A DNA stretch of 64,000 nt from Nibribacter koreensis (GTDB lineage: Bacteria; Bacteroidota; Bacteroidia; Cytophagales; Hymenobacteraceae): positions 1,364,001-1,428,000 of the forward strand of contig NZ_BAABGX010000002.1 in the NCBI RefSeq assembly GCF_039541795.1, written 5' to 3'. The notes beneath the pieces were generated by a model that saw nothing but the letters and a program-made list of their open reading frames with translations, was not told the DNA's origin and searched no databases. Position numbers and translations under genes: made by a program. Within the stretch, counting starts at the first letter, position 1. Each line of letters begins with the position of its first letter. Positions 52,824 through 60,987 of the stretch are shown here, in pieces.

Positions 52824-52852
52824 TTGAAATGTCAATCACACTGTTATATTTG
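52824..52852 (+). promoter_or_regulatory. Promoter of the His-rich/TonB receptor operon
   Basis: TTG (52824-52826), 18 bases, TATATTTG (52845-52852), a perfect -7 element. The transcript would start about 52859, only a few bases before the first possible start codon. Confidence 0.5.
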
Positions 52853-52864
52853 TGAATTAACCTA

Positions 52865-53197
52865 TTGTCTGTGCGCGCCTTAAGGAACATAAGTGCTTAT
52901 CTGTTACTCCTGCTGTTTATGCGGGTGATGGTACCTGAAAAGGTGCTAGTGACACTGCACGCCCACGCGCATACCCAGCACAAGGCGCATGATGAAAGTA
53001 AGCCGCACCTAGACAACAAACACACCCACTGCCCTACCGCTGAATTGTTTGACACGCCGTTCCAACTGTCTGAGCAAGTAGTGTACTTTGCGGCGCAGGC
53101 TCCTTTGGTAGACAGCTACCATGACGGGTTTGCGTTCATCTGGAAGTTCAGCTACCCACATACCTCTTCGCCGCGCGGTCCTCCTGCATTGGCATAA
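52865..53197 (+). CDS. Small histidine-rich exported or membrane protein
   Basis: About 110 residues. A hydrophobic N terminus (ISAYLLLLLFMRVMVPEKV) is followed by a His-rich run: HAHAHTQHKAHDESKPHLDNKHTHC, with eight His and one Cys (shown here in two parts: HAHAHTQHKAH and HLDNKHTHC). It likely binds metal ions. Start is TTG 52865 or GTG 52871. It lies 100 bases before a TonB receptor gene and seems to share its promoter. No known family name, but such a peptide before receptors is seen in Bacteroidota. Confidence 0.65.
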   Translation: MSVRALRNISAYLLLLLFMRVMVPEKVLVTLHAHAHTQHKAHDESKPHLDNKHTHCPTAELFDTPFQLSEQVVYFAAQAPLVDSYHDGFAFIWKFSYPHTSSPRGPPALA

Positions 53198-53297
53198 CCC
53201 TTCTTAATTTCCTGCTTTCCTATAGCTGTGCCTTGGCTCTAGCCGATGTATAATTCCTTGGGGAGTAACTCGCTGTTTATCAGGGCGTACGCGTTAT

Positions 53298-55733
53298 TTG
53301 GCGTGGGTGCATGGTAATCGCGTTCCTGTAAGAATTCCGTTTTCTTTTACGTTTATTCGTTTGCGCTACCTTATCTGCTTTTTGCTGTGTTTGAGCGGGC
53401 TCCCGTTAGTGGGTGTTGCTCAAGATGTAAGTGCTTCTCCTAGCCAGGGGTGTGCTCTGGTACTTTCTGGATCGGTTACGGATCATGAGGACCGCAGTCC
53501 CTTGATTGGTGCCACTGTTGTTCTGGAAGGTACGCAGCTCACTAGTGTTACAGATGCTAATGGCAGGTATGCCTTCAGGAATCTGTGCCCTGGCACCTAC
53601 CGCATAGTGGTTTCCTACATTGGGTACACCAATGAGAAACTAGAGGAGAACCTGCGTAGTTCTAAAACCACTAACGTGCGCTTGCATCCAGATGCCCTGC
53701 AGTTACACTCCATTGAGGTGACGGGTACCCGGCACCAGGATCAACCCATACAGGGCAATAGCCAGCTAAGCGGAAGGGAATTAGACCAAACCCAGGGCCA
53801 GTCCCTGGCGCAGGCGCTGGAGCGCATGACGGGGCTGTCCAGCATTCAGACGGGGCCTAGCATTGCCAAACCGGTGATTCATGGTTTGCACAGTAGCAGG
53901 ATTCTGGTTATGAACAATGGTGTTCGGCACGAGGCCCAGCAATGGGGCTCAGAGCACGCCCCCGAGATTGACCCGTTTGTAGCTTCTGAGTTGACCGTGA
54001 TCAAGGGAGCGGCCGGCGTGCGCTACGGCGCCGATGCCATTGGCGGCGTGATTCTGGTAGAGCCTAGTCCGCTCAGAGATTCTGTGGGCACGGGTGCCGA
54101 GCTGAACCTGGTGGGCGTGAGCAACAACCGCCAAGGCGTGGCATCTGCCATGGTAGAAGGAAACCCAGCCGGGCTATCTTCTTTTAGCTGGCGTTTGCAG
54201 GGCACTCTTAAGAAAGCGGGCAACAGCAAAACGCCAGACTATTACCTGGCCAACACCGGCTACCAGGAGCAGAATTTCTCAGGGGCTGCGGGTTGGACCC
54301 GGGAGAAGTACGGGGTGGAGGCCTTCTTTAGCAGGTTTGATACCAAGCTGGGGGTTTTTGCTGGTTCGCATGTGGGCAATTTGACAGACATCAGAAACGC
54401 CATCAAGCGCGAGAGGCCAGAGCCCGAGGCATTCTTTACCTATGCCATTGACCGGCCTTACCAGAACGTGACGCATGATTTGCTTAAGCTCAAGGCTTTC
54501 TATAGAACAGAGAACCTGGGCCGGCTTAATCTGATGTATTCGCGCCAGTTCAACCAGCGCGAAGAATATGACACGCACGGCGGGTCTGAACGTCCGGGTC
54601 TTCGGTTTGAGATTGTCACGCATAACACTGAGGCCGTCTGGGAGCATAAGCCCTGGGGCAACGTCAACGGAAGCATGGGGGTGACTTACATGTACCAGTT
54701 CAACCGCTATGAGGGCCGGTTCTTCGTGCCTTTCTACCAGAGTCACACGGCCGGTCTGTTCTGGATAGAGCGCTGGGACAGAGGCAAGTGGCACGTAGAA
54801 TCTGGCCTGAGGTATGACTATAGAAACCTGGAAGCCAAGCTGTTCAGAAAAGACACACCCCAGAAAACCGGGGATTCTGATCTGGACAATGAGCTCCTCA
54901 CGCCTACTCATCGCTTCCAGAACTTGTCTGGAACCTTGGGGGCTATCTATGACATAGGGCCGCACCTGAACCTGAGCGTAAATGCGGCCACCGCCTGGCG
55001 CTCTCCTACTACCAGTGAGTTGTACAGCAATGGCATTCACCACGGCACGGGTACGTATGAGTATGGCAATGCCAATCTGGATGTGGAACGCGCTTATAAC
55101 TTTACGGCTACGCTGGCCTACATCCAGAACCAGCGTCTGAACGGCGAGGTAAGCGTGTACAGAAACTACATCAACAACTACATTTATCAAGCCCCAGACA
55201 CGGTGCCTACGCTCACCATCAGGGGTGCCTTCCTGACGGCCCGTCAGCAGCAGGCTGATGCCACCTTCACGGGGCTGGACGCCAGCGTCACGTATCAATT
55301 GACAGACCACCTGTTGCTAGGAGGCAAGGCTTCTCTGGTGCGCGGCTACAATACATCTGCCAATGAGTACTTGATCTGGATTCCTACAGACCGGTTTGAA
55401 GGAAACCTGAGGTATTCTCTGGAGAAGCTTGGCGCCCAGGAAACGTTCACGGAGAATTTTGTCTCTGTGAGCGGCATGCGGGTGTCTAAGCAACGCAATC
55501 TCCCAGACAACTACCTGGCGCGTGACTATGCCCTGCCGCCGGCCGGGTACTTTCTCTTGAACGCTGAACTGGGCACTACTCTGCAACTGGGCAAGCAACA
55601 GATTGAACTTGGCCTCATGGGCCGAAATCTCTTAAACACCGCCTACCGCGACTACCTGAACCGCTTCCGGTATTACGCCGATGAAGTGGGCAGGTCCATT
55701 ACCCTGCGGGTAAGCATCCCGCTCAACTTTTAA
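53298..55733 (+). CDS. TonB-dependent outer-membrane receptor, likely metal ion
   Basis: 811 residues. A signal peptide ends near GVAQ, then a carboxypeptidase-regulatory-like domain (about 55-130: SGSVTDHEDRSPLIGATVVLEGT), the plug (ALERMTGLSSIQTGPSIAKPVIHGLHSSRILVMNNGVRHEAQQWGSEHAPEIDPF) and a barrel ending SITLRVSIPLNF. The plug sequence with GLHSSRILVMNNGVRHEAQQWG is like zinc/copper-type receptors. No ATG is available at the start; TTG 53298 is one of two options (GTG 53307). The upstream His-rich gene supports metal uptake. Confidence 0.85.
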   Translation: MAWVHGNRVPVRIPFSFTFIRLRYLICFLLCLSGLPLVGVAQDVSASPSQGCALVLSGSVTDHEDRSPLIGATVVLEGTQLTSVTDANGRYAFRNLCPGTYRIVVSYIGYTNEKLEENLRSSKTTNVRLHPDALQLHSIEVTGTRHQDQPIQGNSQLSGRELDQTQGQSLAQALERMTGLSSIQTGPSIAKPVIHGLHSSRILVMNNGVRHEAQQWGSEHAPEIDPFVASELTVIKGAAGVRYGADAIGGVILVEPSPLRDSVGTGAELNLVGVSNNRQGVASAMVEGNPAGLSSFSWRLQGTLKKAGNSKTPDYYLANTGYQEQNFSGAAGWTREKYGVEAFFSRFDTKLGVFAGSHVGNLTDIRNAIKRERPEPEAFFTYAIDRPYQNVTHDLLKLKAFYRTENLGRLNLMYSRQFNQREEYDTHGGSERPGLRFEIVTHNTEAVWEHKPWGNVNGSMGVTYMYQFNRYEGRFFVPFYQSHTAGLFWIERWDRGKWHVESGLRYDYRNLEAKLFRKDTPQKTGDSDLDNELLTPTHRFQNLSGTLGAIYDIGPHLNLSVNAATAWRSPTTSELYSNGIHHGTGTYEYGNANLDVERAYNFTATLAYIQNQRLNGEVSVYRNYINNYIYQAPDTVPTLTIRGAFLTARQQQADATFTGLDASVTYQLTDHLLLGGKASLVRGYNTSANEYLIWIPTDRFEGNLRYSLEKLGAQETFTENFVSVSGMRVSKQRNLPDNYLARDYALPPAGYFLLNAELGTTLQLGKQQIELGLMGRNLLNTAYRDYLNRFRYYADEVGRSITLRVSIPLNF

Positions 55734-55769
55734 CTCAATTTTAATTAACCCACATACATTAAAAACGAC

Positions 55770-56321
55770 ATGAAATCATTTTTGAAACCATCCCTTGCTA
55801 TTCTGTTTGCCGCCTCTGTGTTCATGACCACTGGTTGTGGAAATGATGATGAACCTACGCCAGAGAATGAAGAAGAACTCATTACCACCGTGCGTCTGCA
55901 CGCAACCCCTCAGGGCGGCGGTAACATGATCATGGCCACGTACAAAGACGTAGACGGCCCCGGAGGGCAGGCACCTATTGTAAATGGTTTGCAATTGGCG
56001 GCTAACAAGGTCTATGATGTGAGGGTTGAAGTGCTAGACGAGTCTAAGACCCCCGCTGAAGACATTACGCAAGAAGTAAAGGAGGAAGCTGATGAGCATC
56101 AGTTCTTCTACCAGCCGTCTACAGGATTGAACCTGACAGTGGCTTACACAGATCAAGACAGCAAGAACCTGCCATTGGGCATCACTACCAGAATGACTAC
56201 GGCGGCTGCCTCTACAGGAACGCTCCGCGTGATTCTAAAACACCAGCCGGGCACCAAGAACAACTCAGTGAATACCGGTGAGACAGACGTAGAAGTGACG
56301 TTTCCTGCTACTATCCAGTAA
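55770..56321 (+). CDS. Lipoprotein of the metal-receptor operon
   Basis: 183 residues with lipobox FMTTGC (Cys about residue 23) and an acidic start (GNDDEPTPENEEE). The mature part is a beta-sandwich (LITTVRLHATPQGGGNMIMATYKDVDGPGGQAP, NKVYDVRVEVLDES, GLNLTVAYTDQD, VILKHQPGTKNN). It follows the receptor gene by 36 bases, so the three genes form an operon. Possibly a periplasmic metal-binding or receptor-associated protein; not a known family to me. Confidence 0.7.
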   Translation: MKSFLKPSLAILFAASVFMTTGCGNDDEPTPENEEELITTVRLHATPQGGGNMIMATYKDVDGPGGQAPIVNGLQLAANKVYDVRVEVLDESKTPAEDITQEVKEEADEHQFFYQPSTGLNLTVAYTDQDSKNLPLGITTRMTTAAASTGTLRVILKHQPGTKNNSVNTGETDVEVTFPATIQ

Positions 56322-56502
56322 CAACTACCTATCAGTTTAATGTGAAGCTGATGCGCCTGCCTTGTAAGGTGGCTTGTATCAGGTGAACAGTTCTAGTGGA
56401 GTGCTATTGCTCTTAGGGGTTTGAGCCATAGCGCTCGCTAGAATTCCTCCCTGCCGTAACGGCATCAGCAGCTAATCATAAAACCAATCAAGTTTTTAAA
56501 AT

Positions 56503-56539
56503 CAAAGAGGCCCGTTCTGTCACAGAACGGGCCTCTTTG
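56503..56539. terminator. Bidirectional intrinsic terminator
   Basis: AAAGAGGCCCGTTCTG, loop TCA, CAGAACGGGCCTCTTT. It separates the metal operon from the TraB/GumN gene. Confidence 0.88.
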
Positions 56540-56586
56540 ATTTATGATAGCGTATGCGTGTATTCTATAAGCGTTGAATGAGGAGA

Positions 56587-57471
56587 TTAGTCAAACACGG
56601 GTTCAACTTTGTAGCCTTTGGCTTTTAATAACTCTAGCAGGCCATGTTCGCCTGGCAGGTGGGCGGCACCTACGGCAATGAAAGACGGACTTTTCTTCAT
56701 CTTCTTTACCAGGGGCATGAGCCAGCGCTCATTACGCTCATCTAGTAAGAAGTCTTGGTTGTCAGGGCCGTTTTCTGAGTTGATGAGTGCATACAGGCCG
56801 TTCAGGTCTTCTTGGTGGTAGAGCGTCAGCATCTGTTTCATGAGCTTGCGCTGGCGGTCAAACTGCTTGACGCTGTTCAAGAACTGCTGGGTCTGAGTTT
56901 CCAGGTTTACCTGATCAAAAAGGGCAATCTGTTCAGCGGGTGTCTCTAAGGTATACACTGACTTATGCCATTTCTTCGCTAAATCTAACAAGGCCAAATC
57001 ATATGATTCTGGGTTGTAGCCTAGCATTTTTGGGTACAAGAGCATCTGGCCTAAGAATCCTGGCTTGATGTATCTAAAGAACTGCATGTTGCGCTCCAGG
57101 CTGTCGTGCACAAACTGGGCTAGCCAGTTATACTCTTGCGGCGACATCAGGCTTTCTAAGGGCTTGGCCATGCGCATGGCGTGAGTCATGCCTCTGGTCA
57201 GTTCTGGGCTGTCCAGGTCTACTTCAAAGACCACCGTCTCGGATTTCATCAGTTTTTGTTTTACCTTACTAGGCAGGGAGAACTGGTTTTTTGGGACAAG
57301 GTGAAAGGTGCCGAAGACATAAGACGTCTTGATGCCTTTGCCGCTTACCTTCCAAAGCAATGACTGTTTGGGGGCTACGGGAGTTTCTGCTGCCATCACA
57401 GAGGAGGAAAAACCTAAACCAGTTAGGAGCAAAAGAAACAATCCGAATGCGGCAGCCTTATACGAGTTCAT
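56587..57471 (-). CDS. TraB/GumN-family protein
   Basis: 294 residues. Signal peptide (…SSSVMAAE), then the TraB/GumN domain: LLWKVSGKGIKTSYVFGTFHL with GTFH motif, EVDLDSPEL, TLETPAEQIALFDQV, SFIAVGAAHLPGEHGLLELLKAKGYKVEPVF with GAAHL. These resemble Tiki-type metalloproteases in fold, but bacterial function is unclear. ATG 57471 (MNSYKAAAF) is preferred over 57498. Likely lipid-free periplasmic protein. Confidence 0.88.
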   Translation of the reverse strand: MNSYKAAAFGLFLLLLTGLGFSSSVMAAETPVAPKQSLLWKVSGKGIKTSYVFGTFHLVPKNQFSLPSKVKQKLMKSETVVFEVDLDSPELTRGMTHAMRMAKPLESLMSPQEYNWLAQFVHDSLERNMQFFRYIKPGFLGQMLLYPKMLGYNPESYDLALLDLAKKWHKSVYTLETPAEQIALFDQVNLETQTQQFLNSVKQFDRQRKLMKQMLTLYHQEDLNGLYALINSENGPDNQDFLLDERNERWLMPLVKKMKKSPSFIAVGAAHLPGEHGLLELLKAKGYKVEPVFD

Positions 57472-57677
57472 GCGAGCAGGGTTACAAATTCTTACCAAAA
57501 ATATAAGTTTTTTTTGTGCTGGAATAAAATCTTCCCTACTATTTCGCTCTGGATTATAAATATATTGAAAAAATATAAATATCTGTAAATAGAGTAATTA
57601 TAGTTTTATTTGAATATTTAAAGAATGACACCAGTTTATTTAAAATTTACAATTCATGTCTCAACATCTATCGTAGC

Positions 57678-58919
57678 ATGAGTGCACCTGTTTTACCAAC
57701 CCCGCACGTCAAACTCTTGAACACCGCCGTGATTGTGGCGGCCTTAGGGTACTTTGTAGACATCTATGACCTTGTTTTATTTAGTATAGTCAGGATTGCC
57801 AGTTTAAAAGAGCTGGGCGTCACCAATCCTGTTGACCTGTTAGACCAAGGTGTGCGTCTTATAAATATGCAAATGGCCGGCATGCTTCTTGGAGGCATCT
57901 TTTGGGGGGTGCTGGGGGATAAGAAAGGCCGCATATCAGTGCTGTTTGGGTCTATATTTTTGTATTCTGCCGCTAATCTGGCCAATGGCTTTGTGACCAA
58001 CATAGATGCCTATGCCTGGCTGCGGTTTGTGGCCGGGGTAGGCCTGGCTGGTGAGCTTGGCGCTGGCATTACGCTGGTCTCTGAGGTATTGCCCAAAGAA
58101 AAGCGCGGTTATGGTACCACCATCGTGGCCTCAGTAGGCATTTCTGGGGCTATCCTGGCCGGGGTCATTGGCGAGTACTTTCATTGGCGGACCGCTTATT
58201 TTGTGGGCGGCGGCTTGGGCTTATTATTGCTACTGTTGCGCATTGGCGTGTTTGAGTCTGGCATGTTTGAGCGGTCCCAGCGCGAAGAGGTGAGACGCGG
58301 CAATTTCCTGAGCTTGTTTACCAATGGGCCTAGGTTTCTAAAATACCTCAAGTGCATCTTGATTGGCGTACCCATCTGGTTTGTAATTGGCGTCTTGATC
58401 ACCTTCTCTCCTGAGTTCGGTCAGGCCTTGGGTGTGCCGGCGGTTATCTCAGTGGCCAAGGCCATTGGGTTCTCGTACTTCGGGTTGAGTTTGGGAGACG
58501 TGGCCAGTGGCTTGCTAAGTCAACAATTAAAAAGCCGCAAGCGCGTGGTGGTCCTCTTCCTCTTCTTGCTGGCAGGTGTTATTGCGTTATACCTCTTGGC
58601 TACCAACGCCTCGGAGGCCTATTTTTATGGGCTGTGCGTGGCGCTTGGTTTCTGCAGTGGCTACTGGGCCGTCTTTGTGACCATTGCCGCCGAGCAGTTT
58701 GGTACCAACATACGCGCCACCGTCACCACCACGGTGCCCAATTTTGTGCGCGGCGCCGTCATTCCCCTCACGCTTTCCTTTAGTGCCTTCAAAGAAGAGT
58801 TTGGCCTGTTGCAGACGGCCGGCATCTTAGGCGTTATTGCGCTCAGCATTGCCTTGGTTGCCATTCTCACCCTACCCGAAAGTTATGGCAAAGAGCTGGA
58901 TTATCTGGAAGAGGAGTAG
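57678..58919 (+). CDS. MFS transporter
   Basis: 413 residues with twelve predicted membrane helices. The intracellular loop 2-3 motif GDKKGRISVLFGS matches the MFS motif A (GxxxDRxGRR), and a similar loop is at 8-9 (LKSRKRVVVLF). Probably an anion or sugar/organic acid:H+ symporter of the metabolite (AAHS/SP) group; substrate cannot be told. The gap 57472-57677 is AT-rich (TATA-like stretches) without a clear promoter. Confidence 0.88.
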   Translation: MSAPVLPTPHVKLLNTAVIVAALGYFVDIYDLVLFSIVRIASLKELGVTNPVDLLDQGVRLINMQMAGMLLGGIFWGVLGDKKGRISVLFGSIFLYSAANLANGFVTNIDAYAWLRFVAGVGLAGELGAGITLVSEVLPKEKRGYGTTIVASVGISGAILAGVIGEYFHWRTAYFVGGGLGLLLLLLRIGVFESGMFERSQREEVRRGNFLSLFTNGPRFLKYLKCILIGVPIWFVIGVLITFSPEFGQALGVPAVISVAKAIGFSYFGLSLGDVASGLLSQQLKSRKRVVVLFLFLLAGVIALYLLATNASEAYFYGLCVALGFCSGYWAVFVTIAAEQFGTNIRATVTTTVPNFVRGAVIPLTLSFSAFKEEFGLLQTAGILGVIALSIALVAILTLPESYGKELDYLEEE

Positions 58920-58965
58920 TAGTCGTTTTTGGTCTGTTTTCACCAAAACAGAGCAAAAACGACTA
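58920..58965. repeat. Intergenic palindrome, copy 25 (extended)
   Basis: Stem extended by TAGT/ACTA: arms TAGTCGTTTTTGGTCTGTTT and AAAACAGAGCAAAAACGACTA. It begins directly after the MFS stop codon. Confidence 0.92.
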
Positions 58966-59027
58966 TCAATAGTAAGCCATCCTGCCAATTTATAACCTGC
59001 ATCTTAAGTTTAGGTCTTAGTAAGTAC

Positions 59028-59516
59028 ATGGAATTTCATCCTCCTATAAATGAAAGAGAAACAGATGATCTCATAGAGATTGCTAACTCGCCGGGCATAT
59101 GGCAACCAGACGCTATAGACCAAGCCAAATGGGAATTGTTGCGCAGAGGGATTTCTAAAGAAGCACAACAACAAAAGATTGCAAAATGGGATTTGGAATA
59201 TCATCTAGCAATTGAAAGCGAATTCCAGAAGCGAGCGCTAGAAGGATACAACCCGATTGTTATGATCATGATGATCATTAAATTGCCCAACACCATTCTA
59301 TGGGATTGGTATCTTAAACGCGACGGCTATTTTAGAAAGCATAAGCAAAGGCTTTGGATTATTGCCACAGGACTCTTTTGCTATGCTAGTTTCTTTGCAT
59401 ATTTTTCTATTAGTAAGCCAGTAGAGGATGAGGCATGGCTAAAAAAATTCAGGAAGAAGACATCTCTGAATGGGAGAAAAGCTACTACGGTGAGGTGCGG
59501 GATAGTTCTCAAATAA
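59028..59516 (+). CDS. Membrane-anchored protein with probable C-terminal frameshift
   Basis: 162 residues as read. The N-terminal half is acidic/helical (NERETDDLIEIANSPGIWQPDAIDQAKWELLRRGIS), followed by KLPNTILWDWYLKRDGYFRK and one membrane helix (LWIIATGLFCYASFFAYFSI). The last 25 codons, after a run of seven As at 59441-59447, read poorly (basic, Thr-rich). The -1 frame gives an acidic, well-composed tail ending at 59533 (see next entry). Homopolymer error, slippage or a true programmed shift are all possible. Not a family I recognise. ATG 59028 is chosen. Confidence 0.6.
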   Translation: MEFHPPINERETDDLIEIANSPGIWQPDAIDQAKWELLRRGISKEAQQQKIAKWDLEYHLAIESEFQKRALEGYNPIVMIMMIIKLPNTILWDWYLKRDGYFRKHKQRLWIIATGLFCYASFFAYFSISKPVEDEAWLKKFRKKTSLNGRKATTVRCGIVLK

Positions 59517-59533
59517 AGAAGAAGCCTCATTAA
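59435..59533 (+). CDS. Alternative-frame tail of the preceding gene
   Basis: 32 codons in the -1 frame that begin MAKKIQEEDISEWEKSYYGE and end IKKKPH with TAA. The composition (acidic then lysine-rich) fits a natural C terminus for the upstream protein after a one-base shift at A AAA AAA. It may instead be a separate small ORF. Confidence 0.4.
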   Translation: MAKKIQEEDISEWEKSYYGEVRDSSQIKKKPH

Positions 59534-59555
59534 ATAAGAGGTTTATCCTTTGATT

Positions 59556-59593
59556 CATTTTTGGCCTCTTTTCATCAAAACAGGCCAAAAACG
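59556..59593. repeat. Intergenic palindrome, copy 26
   Basis: Arms CATTTTTGGCCTCTTTTC and CAAAACAGGCCAAAAACG around AT. First core base pair is unpaired (A opposite C), showing early decay. Confidence 0.88.
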
Positions 59594-59609
59594 CCAAGTT
59601 AATTAATGC

Positions 59610-60416
59610 TTAATTGAAGCGGACTTTATAAGGAACATTATATTTAACGGAGACCTCTCTTCCGTCTTGAGAACCTGGTTTCCATTTCGGCATGGCTAGA
59701 AGGGCTTTTATTCCAGCGTCTGCCAATTCTTGGTGAGTGGTTTTTACTACACTTATGTTTTCTACTCCCCCCTCTTTATTGATGATGAAAGATAGCAGGA
59801 CCTCTCCTTCCTGCTCTTTACGGCTTCTGTTCACCGTTACTTTTATCTTCTTGCTCAAATACCGCTTTAGTGCCGGCATGCCACCTGGGTATTGAGGCAT
59901 CACTTCAAATTCGTAATAAGGAATCTTCATTCCTTGCTCATCATAGCAATGGCCTTCTACTAGTTCACCTTTAGAATAGACATCTCTCCGTTTTAGTTGC
60001 TTGTTGGCGTAATAAGTCCTTCTTTCCCCTTCCAAGCGTCCATGCACATACTGGTGAATCCATTTCAGAGTGCCGTCTTCAAACCAATCCTCAGATGTAC
60101 CTTCTGGATAGCCATGCGAATAGTGGGTACGAGATTTCAGTTGTCCGCTTTTATACCAAGTGATTGAAGGTCCATGTAAGACTGAGTCTAATTTGCTGTA
60201 ATGTTGCTCTTGGTATTTTTCACCGGTTATGTAAAAATCCTTTTTGGAACCACTTCTAGCGGCTGGGTCAGTGATTTGAGTGACTCTATAAAAGGTAGTT
60301 TTGTCTTTCTGGGTATGGTTAAAGCTGTCATCAAAGTAAGTAACGCTATCAGTTTGTCCATATCCTGCCGTGACAGATAAAAACCATACCACCCATCCCA
60401 AGAATATCCTTCTCAT
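59610..60416 (-). CDS. Energy transducer TonB-like protein with MORN-type repeats
   Basis: 268 residues. Signal peptide ends at AGYGQ. A middle region (60-170) has MORN-like/toxin-antitoxin-type repeats: GPSITWYKSGQLKSRTHYSHGYPEGTSEDWFEDGTLKWIHQYVHGRLEGERRTYYANKQLKRR. The C-terminal TonB domain is clear: EVMPQYPGGMPALKRYLSKKIK and VLLSFIINKEGGVENISVVK ... ALLAMPKWKPG ... VKYNVPYKVRF. There is no proline-rich spacer or membrane anchor like classical TonB, so it may be a periplasmic interaction protein. ATG 60416 is preferred. Confidence 0.82.
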   Translation of the reverse strand: MRRIFLGWVVWFLSVTAGYGQTDSVTYFDDSFNHTQKDKTTFYRVTQITDPAARSGSKKDFYITGEKYQEQHYSKLDSVLHGPSITWYKSGQLKSRTHYSHGYPEGTSEDWFEDGTLKWIHQYVHGRLEGERRTYYANKQLKRRDVYSKGELVEGHCYDEQGMKIPYYEFEVMPQYPGGMPALKRYLSKKIKVTVNRSRKEQEGEVLLSFIINKEGGVENISVVKTTHQELADAGIKALLAMPKWKPGSQDGREVSVKYNVPYKVRFN

Positions 60417-60482
60417 TTCCGTTTTTAAGTTATTGCCTGCTGTGTAAGACAAGGGCACTATTCTCCCTTTGATTTCTGTTAT

Positions 60483-60490
60483 CAAAGATA
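60483..60490 (-). promoter_or_regulatory. Candidate -7 box of the TonB-like gene
   Basis: TATCTTTG read on the minus strand, a perfect TAnnTTTG, 67 bases upstream of the start. It lies next to the divergent DUF4286 start. No good -33 found. Confidence 0.35.
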
Positions 60491-60506
60491 AGCACTAATT
60501 TTGAGG

Positions 60507-60812
60507 ATGATTCTTTTCAACGAGACCGTAAGCATTGAGAATTCTGTGGCCGAAGCGTGGCTGCAGTGGATGCAGGAGACACATGTGCCAGAGATAATGG
60601 CTACCACGTTTTTTATAAAATTCCAGATTGCCAAGGTGATGGAGGACGAGGACAACGGCGGCACTACCTACGCCGTGCAGTACTACGCCCGCCACATGGA
60701 TGATCTGCTGGAATACCACCGCGACCATGACAAAACCATGCAAGGCAAGATGCAGGCGAAATTTGCTGGCCAATACGCCGCCTTCAGGACGGTGCTGGAG
60801 GTAGTAGCCTAA
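60507..60812 (+). CDS. DUF4286 family protein
   Basis: 101 residues, cytosolic. Matches the DUF4286 family of Bacteroidota (MILFNETVSIENSVAEAWLQWM, HVPEIMATTFFIKFQIAKVMEDED, YAVQYYARHMDDLLEYHRDHDKTMQGKMQAKF): a ferredoxin-like small protein of unknown function. ATG 60507 chosen; an upstream TTG would add two residues. Confidence 0.8.
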   Translation: MILFNETVSIENSVAEAWLQWMQETHVPEIMATTFFIKFQIAKVMEDEDNGGTTYAVQYYARHMDDLLEYHRDHDKTMQGKMQAKFAGQYAAFRTVLEVVA

Positions 60813-60814
60813 AG

Positions 60815-60853
60815 ACAGTGAACAGGTAACAGTAATAAGTAAACAGTGATAAG
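60815..60853. repeat. Degenerate AACAGT-type octamer run
   Basis: Runs of GACAGTGAACAGG, TAACAGTAATAAG, TAAACAGTGATAAGG follow the DUF4286 stop codon. Function unclear. Confidence 0.5.
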
Positions 60854-60864
60854 GTGGCCAAATC

Positions 60865-60902
60865 CGTTTTTGGCCTCTTTTCATGAAAACAGCCCGAAAA
60901 CG
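60865..60902. repeat. Intergenic palindrome, copy 27
   Basis: Arms CGTTTTTGGCCTCTTTTC and GAAAACAGCCCGAAAACG, centre AT. Between DUF4286 and the GNAT gene (convergent). Confidence 0.92.
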
Positions 60903-60987
60903 CATGGTGTCGTCTTCGGGCTGTTTTATTTGGTAGTATGTGCACCATGCAAGCGGATGCTGAGGGCAGGCAAATGTACAGTAGTGA

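Noticed and set aside
54279..55310. A 343-codon antisense frame inside the TonB receptor
   Set aside because: Residue composition is that of a reverse-frame shadow, and the plus-strand receptor is clearly real.
57472..57677. Origin-like AT-rich region between TraB/GumN and MFS genes
   Set aside because: No DnaA-box cluster or dnaA/dnaN neighbours; plain divergent promoter region.
225..60902. Palindromes as ordinary rho-independent terminators
   Set aside because: Hairpins lack a downstream T-tract in most copies, and eight lie in divergent gaps where no transcript ends. Copy 2 is the one obvious exception.
225..60902. Palindromes as DNA-uptake sequences because a comF fragment is nearby
   Set aside because: Density fits loosely, but one gene fragment is no evidence of competence; left only as a test for later.
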